From assembly GCA_034382075.1 (NCBI GenBank), contig JAXMOZ010000021.1, forward strand, positions 1 through 42,573: a stretch of DNA of 42,573 nt, read 5' to 3'. The position numbers and the translations under genes were made by a program. Within the stretch, counting starts at the first letter, position 1, and every line of letters starts with the position of its first letter. The DNA comes from JAEULH01 sp034382075 (GTDB taxonomy: Bacteria > Pseudomonadota > Alphaproteobacteria > Rhodospirillales > Defluviicoccaceae). Of this stretch, positions 34,560-42,429 are shown in pieces. The notes below the pieces were generated by a model. That model worked only from the letters and a program-made list of their open reading frames with translations, had not been told where the DNA came from and did not search any database.

Positions 34560-34572
34560 AAGGAGCAGGCCC

Positions 34573-34875
34573 ATGTCCGAACTGAAGCTCGGCAAGCTGC
34601 CCGACCGGACGCCGGTCAAGATCACCATCACGGTGAGTCCCGACCTCAACCAAGCACTGCGCGACTACGCGGTGATCTACCGGGCGACCTATGGCGAGGC
34701 CGAATCCGTCGCCGAACTGATCCCGTTCATGCTTGGCGCGTTCCTGGAAAGCGACCGCGGCTTCGCCAAGGCGCGAAAGGCGGTATCGCTCGACGCGCCT
34801 GTCGAGACGGCGCGGCACCGCCGTGCCCGCCGCTCTCCATCCGAACCCCCGTCAACCACGAGCCAGGAGGAATAA
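34573..34875 (+). CDS. DUF2274 protein
   Basis: 100 aa. KLGKLPDRTPVKITITVSPD followed by LNQALRDYAVIYRATYGEAE and a LIPFMLGAFLESDRGFAKA helix is the DUF2274 pattern, a small ribbon-helix-helix-like protein that regularly follows trbI in these elements. A regulatory role is likely but unproven. It starts 13 bases after trbI and belongs to the same operon. Confidence 0.87.
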   Translation: MSELKLGKLPDRTPVKITITVSPDLNQALRDYAVIYRATYGEAESVAELIPFMLGAFLESDRGFAKARKAVSLDAPVETARHRRARRSPSEPPSTTSQEE

Positions 34876-34879
34876 GACC

Positions 34880-35212
34880 ATGTCCGTGATCGGCACATTC
34901 ACGCCCGCCAAGGACGGCGGCTGGACCGGGTCCATCCACACGCTGACGATCAACACGAAGGTACGGCTGGTTCCGAACGACAACCGCGACAACGAGAACG
35001 CACCGGTGTTCCGCGTGTTCGTCGGCCAGTCCCGCGTCGGCGACGCCTGGGCGGCGCGCTCCGGCGGCGACAGTCCGAAGGACTACTTTCGCGTCCGCCT
35101 CGACGACCCCAGCCTGCCGGAACCCATCAGCGCCGCCCTGTTCCAGTCCGAGGACGGGAACGAGGCGCAGCTCGTCTGGAACCGGCGGAAGGCGGAGGGG
35201 GCCACCAAGTAG
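34880..35212 (+). CDS. DUF736-family protein (second copy)
   Basis: 110 aa starting MSVIGTFTPAKDGGWTGSIH, a typical DUF736 N-terminus, with VFRVFVGQSRVGDAWAARS and an AALFQSEDGNEAQLVWNR end. AGGAGG precedes the ATG, 4 bases after the DUF2274 stop, so it closes the transfer operon. It is divergent from the copy at 12412, which suggests the two are not redundant. Function unknown. Confidence 0.9.
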   Translation: MSVIGTFTPAKDGGWTGSIHTLTINTKVRLVPNDNRDNENAPVFRVFVGQSRVGDAWAARSGGDSPKDYFRVRLDDPSLPEPISAALFQSEDGNEAQLVWNRRKAEGATK

Positions 35213-35238
35213 GCGCTCTACGATGAGATCGGAGAAAG

Positions 35239-35255
35239 CCATATTTCATATATGG
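35239..35255. repeat. AbiE operator-like inverted repeat, copy 1
   Basis: CCATATTTCATATATGG, an interrupted palindrome (CCATAT ... ATATGG). A near-identical copy lies exactly 79 bases downstream. AbiEi antitoxins are known to bind paired inverted repeats and repress their own operon. Confidence 0.7.
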
Positions 35256-35304
35256 TTTGGAGCCATTCTGGGGTAGTGGACTGGTTTGGATTGCTACTTC
35301 ACTA

Positions 35305-35333
35305 TTGACGGACGAAGCCATATCTCATATATG
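35305..35333 (+). promoter_or_regulatory. Candidate promoter of the abiE operon
   Basis: TTGACG (35305-35310), a 17-base spacer, then TATATG (35328-35333) make a good sigma-70 type promoter. Its -10 lies inside the second operator copy and overlaps the ATG at 35331. Transcription would then begin near 35340, giving a leaderless message or use of an internal ATG at 35373. Confidence 0.5.
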
Positions 35334-35334
35334 G
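35318..35334. repeat. AbiE operator-like inverted repeat, copy 2
   Basis: CCATATCTCATATATGG differs from copy 1 at one position. It covers the candidate -10 box and the first ATG of the antitoxin gene, so binding would block transcription directly. Confidence 0.7.
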
Positions 35335-36182
35335 CTATGGACGATTTTGTCAAAGTGAAGCCCGAAACCGCCATGTCCCGGCTCATATCCGCGCCCTTCT
35401 TCAGCGCTCACCCGGTCTTCAGCCGCGCCGAATACGCCGCGGCTGTCGGCCGCCGCCCTCAAGACAAGGTCGTCACGGCGATGCTCGCCCAGCATCTTCA
35501 AGCGGGCAACATCCGGCGTATCGCGCGGGGCGTCTTCGCCTCCGTGCCCAAGCATGCCGACGCCGGGAAATGGTCCGTCGACCGCTTCCTGGCCGCCTCC
35601 CGTCTGCGCTGTGGCGGCGTGATCGCCTATCACTCGGCCCTCGAGTTGCACGGCTGCGCCTACTCCGAGGGCCATGAGGTGCAGGTGATCGCGCGCGGCG
35701 AGCCCGGCGTCTTCGAGGCAGTCGGCTTGACCTGCCGGTTCGTCAAGCCGCCGCGCGGCTTCGCCCAACGCAATGGGGCATTAACTGACGGCGTCACGGT
35801 AGTCGACCGCTTAGGGCTGGAGGTCAGTGTGACGACGATCGAGCGGACGATCGCGGATCTGTTCGACCGCTATGACCTGGCCGGCGGCGCGGAGGAGCTC
35901 TTCAACTCGCTGGACCTGGTCGCACGCGTCGACGCCGCGGCGCTGGTCCGGTACGCGCGCGCGCTCGGCAACGCCACGGCCGCCGGCGCGCTGGGCTCGT
36001 GGCTGGAGCGCGAGCAGAAACGGCTGGGTGTGCCTGACCGTGCGCTCGAAGAACTCCGCACGATGATGCCGTCTCAGGCGCGATATGCTCTTGGCACCAA
36101 ATCGGGCGAGGGGAAGACAGCCAAGGGCTGGAATGTCATCCTCCCCATCGACGTCGTCGAACGCCGCTTCGAGGGGCTGTGA
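35331..36182 (+). CDS. abiEi: AbiEi-family antitoxin (type IV toxin-antitoxin)
   Basis: 283 aa from ATG 35331; starts at 35337 and 35373 are possible and fit the promoter better. The N-terminal winged helix (FSRAEYAAAVGRRPQDKVVT) with RRIARGVFASVP is the DNA-binding part. The middle shows GVIAYHSALELHGCAYSEG, and the C-terminal AbiEi domain includes TTIERTIADLFDRYDLAGG. In the AbiE system this protein represses the operon and neutralises AbiEii without direct binding (type IV). The stop lies immediately before the toxin ATG. It may also stabilise the element. Confidence 0.88.
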   Translation: MAMDDFVKVKPETAMSRLISAPFFSAHPVFSRAEYAAAVGRRPQDKVVTAMLAQHLQAGNIRRIARGVFASVPKHADAGKWSVDRFLAASRLRCGGVIAYHSALELHGCAYSEGHEVQVIARGEPGVFEAVGLTCRFVKPPRGFAQRNGALTDGVTVVDRLGLEVSVTTIERTIADLFDRYDLAGGAEELFNSLDLVARVDAAALVRYARALGNATAAGALGSWLEREQKRLGVPDRALEELRTMMPSQARYALGTKSGEGKTAKGWNVILPIDVVERRFEGL

Positions 36183-37160
36183 ATGGCGGCGCCCTCCGCC
36201 CAAACGCTGCAGCGCCTCGCCGATGAGACCGGGCACCAGCTCGGTACGCTCGAAAAGGTGCTGCGGCTCCTGGACTTGCTGCAGGAGATCGCCCGCGATC
36301 CGGACCTGTCGGAGCGCCTCGTCCTCAAGGGCGGAACGGCGCTCAATGTCTTCCACCTCGGCCTCGACCGGCTCTCGGTCGATATCGACCTGAACTATAT
36401 CGGTGCGCTCGACCGGGCCGAGATGGAAGCCGAACGCCCAACCGTCGACGCCGCGCTTAATCGTCTCCTCACGTCCCAGGGCTACGCCGTCCGCCGCCAG
36501 CCCGACGAGCATGCCGGTGGCAAGTGGCTGTCGCGCTACTCGTCCGCGCTTGGCGGCGACGCCACACTGGAGCTCGACGTGAACTACATGGCGCGCCAGC
36601 CCCTGTTTGGCGCGGCCCGCATGGAGTCACGTCCCCTCGGCGAAGTGCAGGCGAGCGACGTTCTTGTCCTTGACCTTCACGAGATCGTCGCCGGCAAGCT
36701 CGTTGCGCTCATCGACCGGCATGCGGCGCGCGATCTCTTCGATGCCCGCCGTATTCTGTCGATCGACGGGCTCGACTGGAGCCGGATCAAAGCCGCCGTT
36801 CTGGCCATCGGCGCCAGCGGTCGGCGCGATTGGCGGACCATGTCGGTCGACGCCATCAAAGGCGACCCGCGCGAACTCCGTCAGAAGCTCGCGATCTGTC
36901 TGCCGCGCGATCGCTTTGTCGGCAAAGAAGACGTCAATGCGTGGATCGAGGAAACCGTCGCGCTCTGCCGGGACCGGTTCGCTTTCCTGTTCGATCTATC
37001 AGTGAACGAGCGGGAGTTCCTCGATAGCGTCCTGGATCGCGGCGAGATCAACCCTGATCTGCTCGACGTGGCGCCCGAGATACGGGCGAGAATTGCGGCC
37101 ATGCCGATGCTCGCGTGGAAATGCCAGCACGTTCGGAAATATCGAGGATCGAACCGCTGA
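36183..37160 (+). CDS. abiEii: AbiEii-family nucleotidyltransferase toxin
   Basis: 325 aa, ATG directly after the antitoxin stop. Nucleotidyltransferase motifs are intact: LKGGTALN at 48-55, SVDID with catalytic Asp67 and Asp69, LELDVNYMAR (third acidic strand) and the EIVAGKLVALIDRHAARDLF motif. AbiEii toxins transfer nucleotides to an RNA target and arrest growth, giving abortive infection against phage and plasmid addiction; the target here is unknown. Expression should depend wholly on the upstream promoter and operators. Confidence 0.9.
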   Translation: MAAPSAQTLQRLADETGHQLGTLEKVLRLLDLLQEIARDPDLSERLVLKGGTALNVFHLGLDRLSVDIDLNYIGALDRAEMEAERPTVDAALNRLLTSQGYAVRRQPDEHAGGKWLSRYSSALGGDATLELDVNYMARQPLFGAARMESRPLGEVQASDVLVLDLHEIVAGKLVALIDRHAARDLFDARRILSIDGLDWSRIKAAVLAIGASGRRDWRTMSVDAIKGDPRELRQKLAICLPRDRFVGKEDVNAWIEETVALCRDRFAFLFDLSVNEREFLDSVLDRGEINPDLLDVAPEIRARIAAMPMLAWKCQHVRKYRGSNR

Positions 37161-37270
37161 GCACTATGAGCGCCGATGCTATGGCAACATGACCCAATGG
37201 ATATCGCCAAGGCGAGTGCATGCGGCTTCACGAGGAACACACCTGATGATCGTGTCTGCCATGCGCTGCA

Positions 37271-38086
37271 TCACGGAGTGGCGAAGCTTCCTCCGTCCAG
37301 CCGGCGAGCTGCCCTAGTCACGATCGCCAGCGCATCGGTCGCGCCGTCCGCATGGCCCTTTTCGAAGTCTCCCTCAATCTGCCCCATCTGGTTCGTGACA
37401 TGCGCGAAGCAAACAACCCGCTTGCCGCGCGCTCGCGCGAAAGCGTAGAGCGCGGCTGCTTCCATCTCGACGGCGAGCAGGCCGCGCCGGCGCATGGCGT
37501 CGATGGCGTGTGCGGTCTCGCGAAACGGTGCGTCTGTTGTCCAGGTCGAGCCCCGCAGGACGGGCACATGCAGGTCGCTGAAGGCACCGTCCAGGATGTT
37601 CAGCAGCGCCTCGGGCGCCTCGCTGTAGGGCGACGGCGGCAGGTAGTGGTAGCTCGTGCCTTCATCCCGCAGCGCGCGGTCGATCAGAATGAAATACGGC
37701 GGTGCCTGCACGGGCGTAATCTGACCGGACGATGTGACGCTGATGAGAAGGCGACACCCGGAGGCAAAGAGTTCTTCCGCGACCAGGACGGCAAACGACG
37801 CGCCCACAGCGCAGCCGACCACACCGATCGTCAGGTCGCTTTCTTCAAAGACATAGAGATCGGTATGGTAGCAGACCCAGCCTTTATGGCGACGCAGGCG
37901 CCCTTCCGCCTGGAGTTGGCGGACGATGTCACCATCCGGGTCGAGCAGGCAGATTTCCGGCACCGGCTCGGCCGCGACTGACTTCTGACGCCGTGCCTCG
38001 CGCAGGAGGCTCTCGGGCGTGAAGGCCGATGTGGAGCCGTAATGCTTGTCAGTAAGGATGGGCGGTGCCTCGTCGTGCTCCGTCAT
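37271..38086 (-). CDS. Nucleoside phosphorylase-family protein
   Basis: 271 aa from ATG 38086 with AGGAGAG upstream. GVVGCAVGASFAVLVAEELF, the STWTTDAPFRE loop and the VEMEAAALYAFA motif (206-217, Glu207/Glu209 region binding ribose) identify the PNP/UDP phosphorylase fold. It would phosphorolyse a purine or uridine-type nucleoside or a thio- or methylthio-derivative; the substrate cannot be read from sequence. It is the last gene of the minus-strand operon, after a methyltransferase, so a nucleoside product of S-adenosyl chemistry is a reasonable guess. It converges on abiEii with 110 bases between. Confidence 0.82.
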   Translation of the reverse strand: MTEHDEAPPILTDKHYGSTSAFTPESLLREARRQKSVAAEPVPEICLLDPDGDIVRQLQAEGRLRRHKGWVCYHTDLYVFEESDLTIGVVGCAVGASFAVLVAEELFASGCRLLISVTSSGQITPVQAPPYFILIDRALRDEGTSYHYLPPSPYSEAPEALLNILDGAFSDLHVPVLRGSTWTTDAPFRETAHAIDAMRRRGLLAVEMEAAALYAFARARGKRVVCFAHVTNQMGQIEGDFEKGHADGATDALAIVTRAARRLDGGSFATP

Positions 38087-38114
38087 CGATATCGCTCTCC
38101 TATCCGTGTTTTTG

Positions 38115-38849
38115 TCATTTCACCGGCTTGGTGGCAGCGAGCGCCAGGAAAGCGGCGTCGAAGGTGGTCAAGCGGCCGAAGTGGCGGTCCACCGGCCCGA
38201 ACAGCCGTGCGGCAAGACCACAGGACGGATAGTAAATGGCGCCTTGCAGCGCCTCGACGAGAAATCCCGCTCCATCCGCAACATGTCGGAGCTCATCGGC
38301 CGTCCGGAAGCGTGCCTGGCGCCATAACGGATTGCCGAGCCAGCCGCGGATGCGCCGCGCGGCGGCCCATGTGTTCCATCTACCAAGTTCGCCGATGACC
38401 AGACGGCCGCCCGGGCGAAGGACCCGGGCTGTCTCTCGCAGGACTGGAGCCGCGTCCTCCACGAAACAGAGCACAGTGACCGCGACGACAACATCAAATG
38501 CGTCCGGCGCGAACGGCAAATCCTGGGCGGTCGCAACCTTGAAGGTGACATCAGCGCCGTGTTGCTGCGCTCGTTCGCGGGCGGACTCGATCATCCGCGC
38601 CGATACGTCGATTCCGGTGACCTTCGCTCCGCGCTTGCACAACTCGACGGCAAGCTCGCCATCGCCGCAGCCGACATCGAGGACAGTCCGTCCGCTGAGG
38701 TCTCCGACCAGGTCGAGGATCAGGTTCTGTTCGATCTCATCGGTGATGCGCCCAAGCGTGCTGCCTCGCCATCTGTCGTACGCGGATGGCAGTTCTGCGA
38801 GGCTGCCATTGCTGCCGGAGCGCTCATCCAAGCCGAACCTCTTCCGCAC
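38115..38849 (-). CDS. Class I SAM-dependent methyltransferase
   Basis: 244 aa if begun at GTG 38849, which overlaps the cysteine desulfurase gene; a TTG six codons in, behind AAGAGG, is an alternative. Motif I VLDVGCGDGE at 56-65, Asp in TGIDVSARMIE, and AQDLPFAPDAFDVVVAV fit the Methyltransf_11 fold. Substrate unknown: the fold covers small molecules, metalloids and quinones. No CxxC-type arsenic-binding cysteines like those of ArsM are evident. Co-transcribed with the desulfurase and phosphorylase. Confidence 0.82.
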   Translation of the reverse strand: MRKRFGLDERSGSNGSLAELPSAYDRWRGSTLGRITDEIEQNLILDLVGDLSGRTVLDVGCGDGELAVELCKRGAKVTGIDVSARMIESARERAQQHGADVTFKVATAQDLPFAPDAFDVVVAVTVLCFVEDAAPVLRETARVLRPGGRLVIGELGRWNTWAAARRIRGWLGNPLWRQARFRTADELRHVADGAGFLVEALQGAIYYPSCGLAARLFGPVDRHFGRLTTFDAAFLALAATKPVK

Positions 38850-39969
38850 TGGTCAAGTCCATGTTGGATAGCGCGTCCACCACGGCATCGATCTCCTCCC
38901 TCGTTGTCCCGCGGCCCAGGCTGAACCTCACCGCGCCCATGCCGATCTCGGGTGGCACGCCCATGGCCTTCAGCACGGGCGAAAGCTCGATCCGGCCCGC
39001 ATGGCAGGCCGATCCGGTTGACGCGGCGACGCCATCGAGCCGCTGGAGGATTTCGGCGCCGACGTGGCCAACGAAGGAAATGTTGAGCGTATTTGGAAGG
39101 CGGTGCCGCGGATGGCCGTTCAGCACGACGCGATCACCCAGGCGCTGCTGCAGCGCCTGCCAGAAGCGTTCGCGCAGGGCGCGGACGCGCGCCATCGGCT
39201 CCAAATCCTGCACCAATGCGCAGGCGGTGCCGAGACCGACGGCGAGCAGCGCGCTTTCGGTGCCGGCGCGCCGGCCATGCTCATGCCCCGCGCCGTGGAT
39301 CAGCGGTTCGAGTTCGACGCCCCGGCGGACATAGAGAGCGCCTACGCCCTTGGGTGCGTAGAGCTTGTGGCCGGCGATCGTGAGCAGGTCGACGCCGAGC
39401 GCGTCCACGTTCGTCGGGATCTTGCCGACCGACTGCGCCGCGTCGGTGTGGAACCGGATCCCGTGCTCTCGCGCAATGGCGCCGATCTCCGCGATCGGCT
39501 GGATCGTGCCGACCTCGTTGTTGGCGTGCATCACGCTGATCAGGATGGTGCGCGGCGTGATGGCGCGGCGCACATCGTCGGGATCGACCCGGCCAGTGCG
39601 ATCGACCGGCAGATAGGTGACCGTGGCGCCGAGTCGCTCCAGAAATCGGGAGGGCTCCATAATTGCGGGATGCTCGACCTGCGTCGTGATGATGTGCTCG
39701 CCCTTGTCCTTCAGGGCGAAGAACGTGCCCTTGAGCGCGAGGTTGTTGGCCTCGCTGCCGCCGCTCGTGAAGACGATCTCGTCCGCGGCCGCCCCGAGCA
39801 ACGCCGCAACCTGACCGCGGGCCTTCTCGAGTGCGGCCTTCGCGGGCGCGCTCGCCCAATGGCCGCTCGAGGGATTGCCGAAAGCCTCGTCCAGAAACGG
39901 CCGCATGGCTGCTGCCACCGCCGGATCGGTCGGCGTGCTGGCATTGTGGTCGAGGTAAATTGGCGCCAT
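38824..39969 (-). CDS. Cysteine desulfurase (NifS/IscS-like)
   Basis: 381 aa from ATG 39969, with GAGG eight bases upstream; the frame is open further upstream but that extension is Arg-rich and not protein-like. MAPIYLDHNASTPTDPAV is the family N-terminus. His100 in VEHPA stacks on the cofactor, GHK (200-202) holds the PLP Lys202, and Cys322 in STGSACHAG is the persulfide-forming residue. It takes sulfur (or selenium) from cysteine and passes it to acceptors; the DsrE and rhodanese proteins in the same operon are likely acceptors. No Fe-S scaffold gene is nearby, so a housekeeping Isc role is less likely. Confidence 0.9.
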   Translation of the reverse strand: MAPIYLDHNASTPTDPAVAAAMRPFLDEAFGNPSSGHWASAPAKAALEKARGQVAALLGAAADEIVFTSGGSEANNLALKGTFFALKDKGEHIITTQVEHPAIMEPSRFLERLGATVTYLPVDRTGRVDPDDVRRAITPRTILISVMHANNEVGTIQPIAEIGAIAREHGIRFHTDAAQSVGKIPTNVDALGVDLLTIAGHKLYAPKGVGALYVRRGVELEPLIHGAGHEHGRRAGTESALLAVGLGTACALVQDLEPMARVRALRERFWQALQQRLGDRVVLNGHPRHRLPNTLNISFVGHVGAEILQRLDGVAASTGSACHAGRIELSPVLKAMGVPPEIGMGAVRFSLGRGTTREEIDAVVDALSNMDLTSAEEVRLG

Positions 39970-40025
39970 TGTCACTGCCTCGCCGATCCCAATGATCCTT
40001 CGAATAACTGAATGCTTCGCTCGGC

Positions 40026-40817
40026 TCACGATTCGGAACTCCGACCGGCCGGTTTCTTGCGGTATCGGTCCAGGAGTACCTTGCCGGCAATCGGCAAGAG
40101 GGTGACGGCGCCAAGCGCCAGGACGGCCAGCGTTATCCGACGGGCGTCCGCAGACGCCATCTCGCCGCCAAAATGCGCCAGCAGGAAGCTCGCCGGCACG
40201 ATCCCGGCCAGTGTCGCCACGGCGAAGCGCCAGGGCGCCAAAGGCGTGAGGCCGGCCGCGTAACTTACGAGATCGAACGAGATGAACGGGAGTAGCCGAC
40301 TTGCGAATACGGCTGCCATCAGTGCGTTCTGCGATGCCAAGGCCCCGAGCGACAAGCGCTTGCCAAGCCACCTGTGCAGCACCTCGTAGCCGACCAGCCT
40401 GGCAATGGCGAAGGCGATGAGCGCGCCGACCTCCGCTCCGATCACGACGTACATTGTTCCCCAGAGATGGCCGTAGGCGGCGCCCGCAGCCAGGGCGATC
40501 GGTGCGCTGGGGATCGGGTTCATGACAATCGCCGTGGCTAAGAGGCCAATGACCGCCAGCGGTCCAAGGATTCCCAGTTGGACCACATATCGCTCGAGGG
40601 TCGGTCCGTCCGTGATCGTCGTTAGCGCGCCGGTCCATGACAAAGTCCCATAGGCACCCAATAGCGTGGCGACGACCGCGACCCCAATGAGAATCTTCGC
40701 GCGATTTATTCCAGCCGTGGTTTGCTGCCGGGACCCACGCGACAACAGCGCATCATCGAGCACCCTGCCGTCGGCCGCCGCGTTCGCCCCCGATCCGTGT
40801 TGCTCGCGCCTGCTCAT
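40026..40817 (-). CDS. TVP38/TMEM64 (VTT/DedA-like) membrane protein
   Basis: 263 aa from ATG 40817 with AGGA upstream. Five or six membrane segments; AIVMNPIPSAPIALAAGAAY and GAEVGALIAFAIARLVGYEV carry the conserved re-entrant motif, and FASRLLPFISFDLVSYAAGL is the family signature. The family acts in membrane lipid or ion homeostasis and is frequent in metal and selenium gene clusters. Located 56 bases upstream of the desulfurase in the same operon. Confidence 0.88.
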   Translation of the reverse strand: MSRREQHGSGANAAADGRVLDDALLSRGSRQQTTAGINRAKILIGVAVVATLLGAYGTLSWTGALTTITDGPTLERYVVQLGILGPLAVIGLLATAIVMNPIPSAPIALAAGAAYGHLWGTMYVVIGAEVGALIAFAIARLVGYEVLHRWLGKRLSLGALASQNALMAAVFASRLLPFISFDLVSYAAGLTPLAPWRFAVATLAGIVPASFLLAHFGGEMASADARRITLAVLALGAVTLLPIAGKVLLDRYRKKPAGRSSES

Positions 40818-40865
40818 TTCCTGTCCGCAGCGCGCCCTCGTATCTGGCTCGCCGGCTTGCTCATC

Positions 40866-41219
40866 CTAGAACACCAGCACCTTGTCGGCCTCGACCGTGG
40901 CGGCGGCGAGCTCGTCCATGGTGCTGCGCCGTGCCCCCGCCATCATCTCGGTGTCGGCCAGGCCACGCGCATCCATACAGGTGCCGCACAGCAGGACCTG
41001 GCCCTTGCCGACGAGCACGCGCTTCAGCATGCGCTCGACGTTGTAGTAGCCGTCCGGCGTCTTCTGGCCGGCCTTCGCCGCGACGACAGCGTCCGCCATC
41101 AGGAAAACCGTGATCTCAGCCTCCGGGTCCTTCTTGAGCAAGGCGCTCGCTAGACGCAGGGCGTTGTAGCAGCGCTCGCTGCCATAGGGCGGGTCGTTGA
41201 GGATGAATAAGGTTTTCAT
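40866..41219 (-). CDS. DsrE/TusD-like sulfur-carrier protein
   Basis: 117 aa. MKTLFILNDPPYGSERCYNA opens the DsrE fold; Cys78 and Cys81 in LLCGTCMDARG sit where the persulfide-carrying cysteine lies in DsrE/TusD. It is small, soluble and cytoplasmic. It probably relays sulfane sulfur between the desulfurase and the rhodanese domain encoded in the same operon, by inference from family and context. Confidence 0.87.
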   Translation of the reverse strand: MKTLFILNDPPYGSERCYNALRLASALLKKDPEAEITVFLMADAVVAAKAGQKTPDGYYNVERMLKRVLVGKGQVLLCGTCMDARGLADTEMMAGARRSTMDELAAATVEADKVLVF

Positions 41220-41249
41220 GGCATCATCTCTGGTTCAGGCCGGACGGGT

Positions 41250-41612
41250 TCAGTCGCCGAGCACGCGGCGGCGCTCCTCGAACTCCTCCTTGTCGATCTC
41301 ACCGCGCGCGAAACGCTCCTTGAGGATGTCGAGCGGGGCGCGGCCCGGTGGCAATTGATGCGATGCCGTTCCGTGCCACGGGCCGCCGAGCCAGCGGACG
41401 AGAAGGACCACGACCGCGATCACCACGGCGAGCACGAGGATCATGAACAGCGGACCGAATATCATCCCGTACCACCCTCCGCCCCATCCCATCATGTGCG
41501 GGCCGTAGCCATACCTCTCGGGGTCAGACGGCCCCTGCGCCCACACCCAGGTCGGCACAAGGGCAATGGCTGCCCCTGCTGCGGCGACCATCGAATTCGA
41601 AACCCTCACCAT
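41250..41612 (-). CDS. SHOCT-domain membrane protein
   Basis: 120 aa. A signal-like N-terminus (to WVWA), a Gly/Tyr/Met-rich stretch (YGYGPHMMGWGGGWYGM) that could bind metal, one membrane segment (about 50-75), and a C-terminal SHOCT domain PLDILKERFARGEIDKEEFE. SHOCT is a short oligomerisation domain often at the end of membrane proteins. No enzymatic role is expected. The Met/His-rich loop hints at copper or other metal handling, tentatively. Confidence 0.82.
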   Translation of the reverse strand: MVRVSNSMVAAAGAAIALVPTWVWAQGPSDPERYGYGPHMMGWGGGWYGMIFGPLFMILVLAVVIAVVVLLVRWLGGPWHGTASHQLPPGRAPLDILKERFARGEIDKEEFEERRRVLGD

Positions 41613-41709
41613 TTGCTTACTCCATCATTGAGCCGCGTTGCCCCTGTAGCGCGGCGCCGGCATCAGCGACGACGCGCTGTCGCCCAAGTGCGTGACATCC
41701 AGCCGGCCT

Positions 41710-42429
41710 TCACGTCTGTCCGGGGGCGGTCCGGCGCTCGACCGACAGGCCGTTCTCATTCCACTGCTCCATGCCACCGCGCAATACGTGGACATCATGG
41801 AAGCCGGAACCGCGGAGCAGCGCCGCTGCGGTGGCCGAGCGCTTGTCGGTGCGGCATACCAGAATGATCGGCTTGTCCTTGAGCGCATTGATCTCCATCA
41901 AGCGTTGCGGAAGCTCGCCGACCGGAAGGTTCAACGCGTTGGCGACATGGCCGAGCGGACCGTGAAACTCGTCCGGTCCGCGCACATCGACGATGACCGG
42001 CGCCGGCTCGCGCTTGACGCGATCTGCAAGAGCGCGTGCCTCGATCCACGAGATTCCATCCGCCGCGCCGCCGCGCCTCGCGGCAGCGCGCCAGTCCCAC
42101 AGTGCGGCGGTTATCAGCAGGACGAATCCAACAAGCTCGATGACGCGACTGTACGAGCCGAGCATGACCCAGAGAATGAGCCCGAGACCCAGTGCGGCGA
42201 CCACCGTTGGTCCAACGACGCGGTGCCGTCGATAAGACATGGCGACGGCAATGGTGGCCAGCGCCGCGAATACGGCGATCGCAGCGGCCCAGACGCCCTC
42301 GTCGATTGCCAGCGTGACGCCAAGCAGCGACAGCAGCCCAATCAGCACCGTGGTGCCATAACAGGAAAGGACCGCCAAAGCCGTCGCGGCGCGGGGAAAC
42401 CAGGATGCCGTGCTGCTGCGGTCACTCAT
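41710..42429 (-). CDS. MerC-like four-TM protein fused to a rhodanese domain
   Basis: 239 aa. Four membrane segments in the first 110 residues (starting ALAVLSCYGTTVLIGLLSLL and ending FVLLITAALWDWRA) resemble the MerC layout, though the paired MerC cysteines are reduced to one. The rhodanese domain follows: PVIVDVRGPDEFHGPLGH, then the active-site Cys192 in VCRTDKRSATAAALL and VLRGGMEQW. Rhodaneses move sulfane sulfur; the fusion would couple a membrane step to thiol chemistry at the cytoplasmic face. The ATG overlaps the stop of the upstream gene (ATGA). Confidence 0.78.
   Translation of the reverse strand: MSDRSSTASWFPRAATALAVLSCYGTTVLIGLLSLLGVTLAIDEGVWAAAIAVFAALATIAVAMSYRRHRVVGPTVVAALGLGLILWVMLGSYSRVIELVGFVLLITAALWDWRAAARRGGAADGISWIEARALADRVKREPAPVIVDVRGPDEFHGPLGHVANALNLPVGELPQRLMEINALKDKPIILVCRTDKRSATAAALLRGSGFHDVHVLRGGMEQWNENGLSVERRTAPGQT

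Noticed and set aside
39064..40011. Plus-strand frame opposite the cysteine desulfurase
   Set aside because: The minus-strand gene has all PLP-enzyme motifs; the plus-strand product has none.
39970..40638. N-terminal extension of the cysteine desulfurase to 604 aa
   Set aside because: The extension is Arg-rich antisense of the TVP38 gene, and MAPIYLDHNAST is the normal family start with its own ribosome site.
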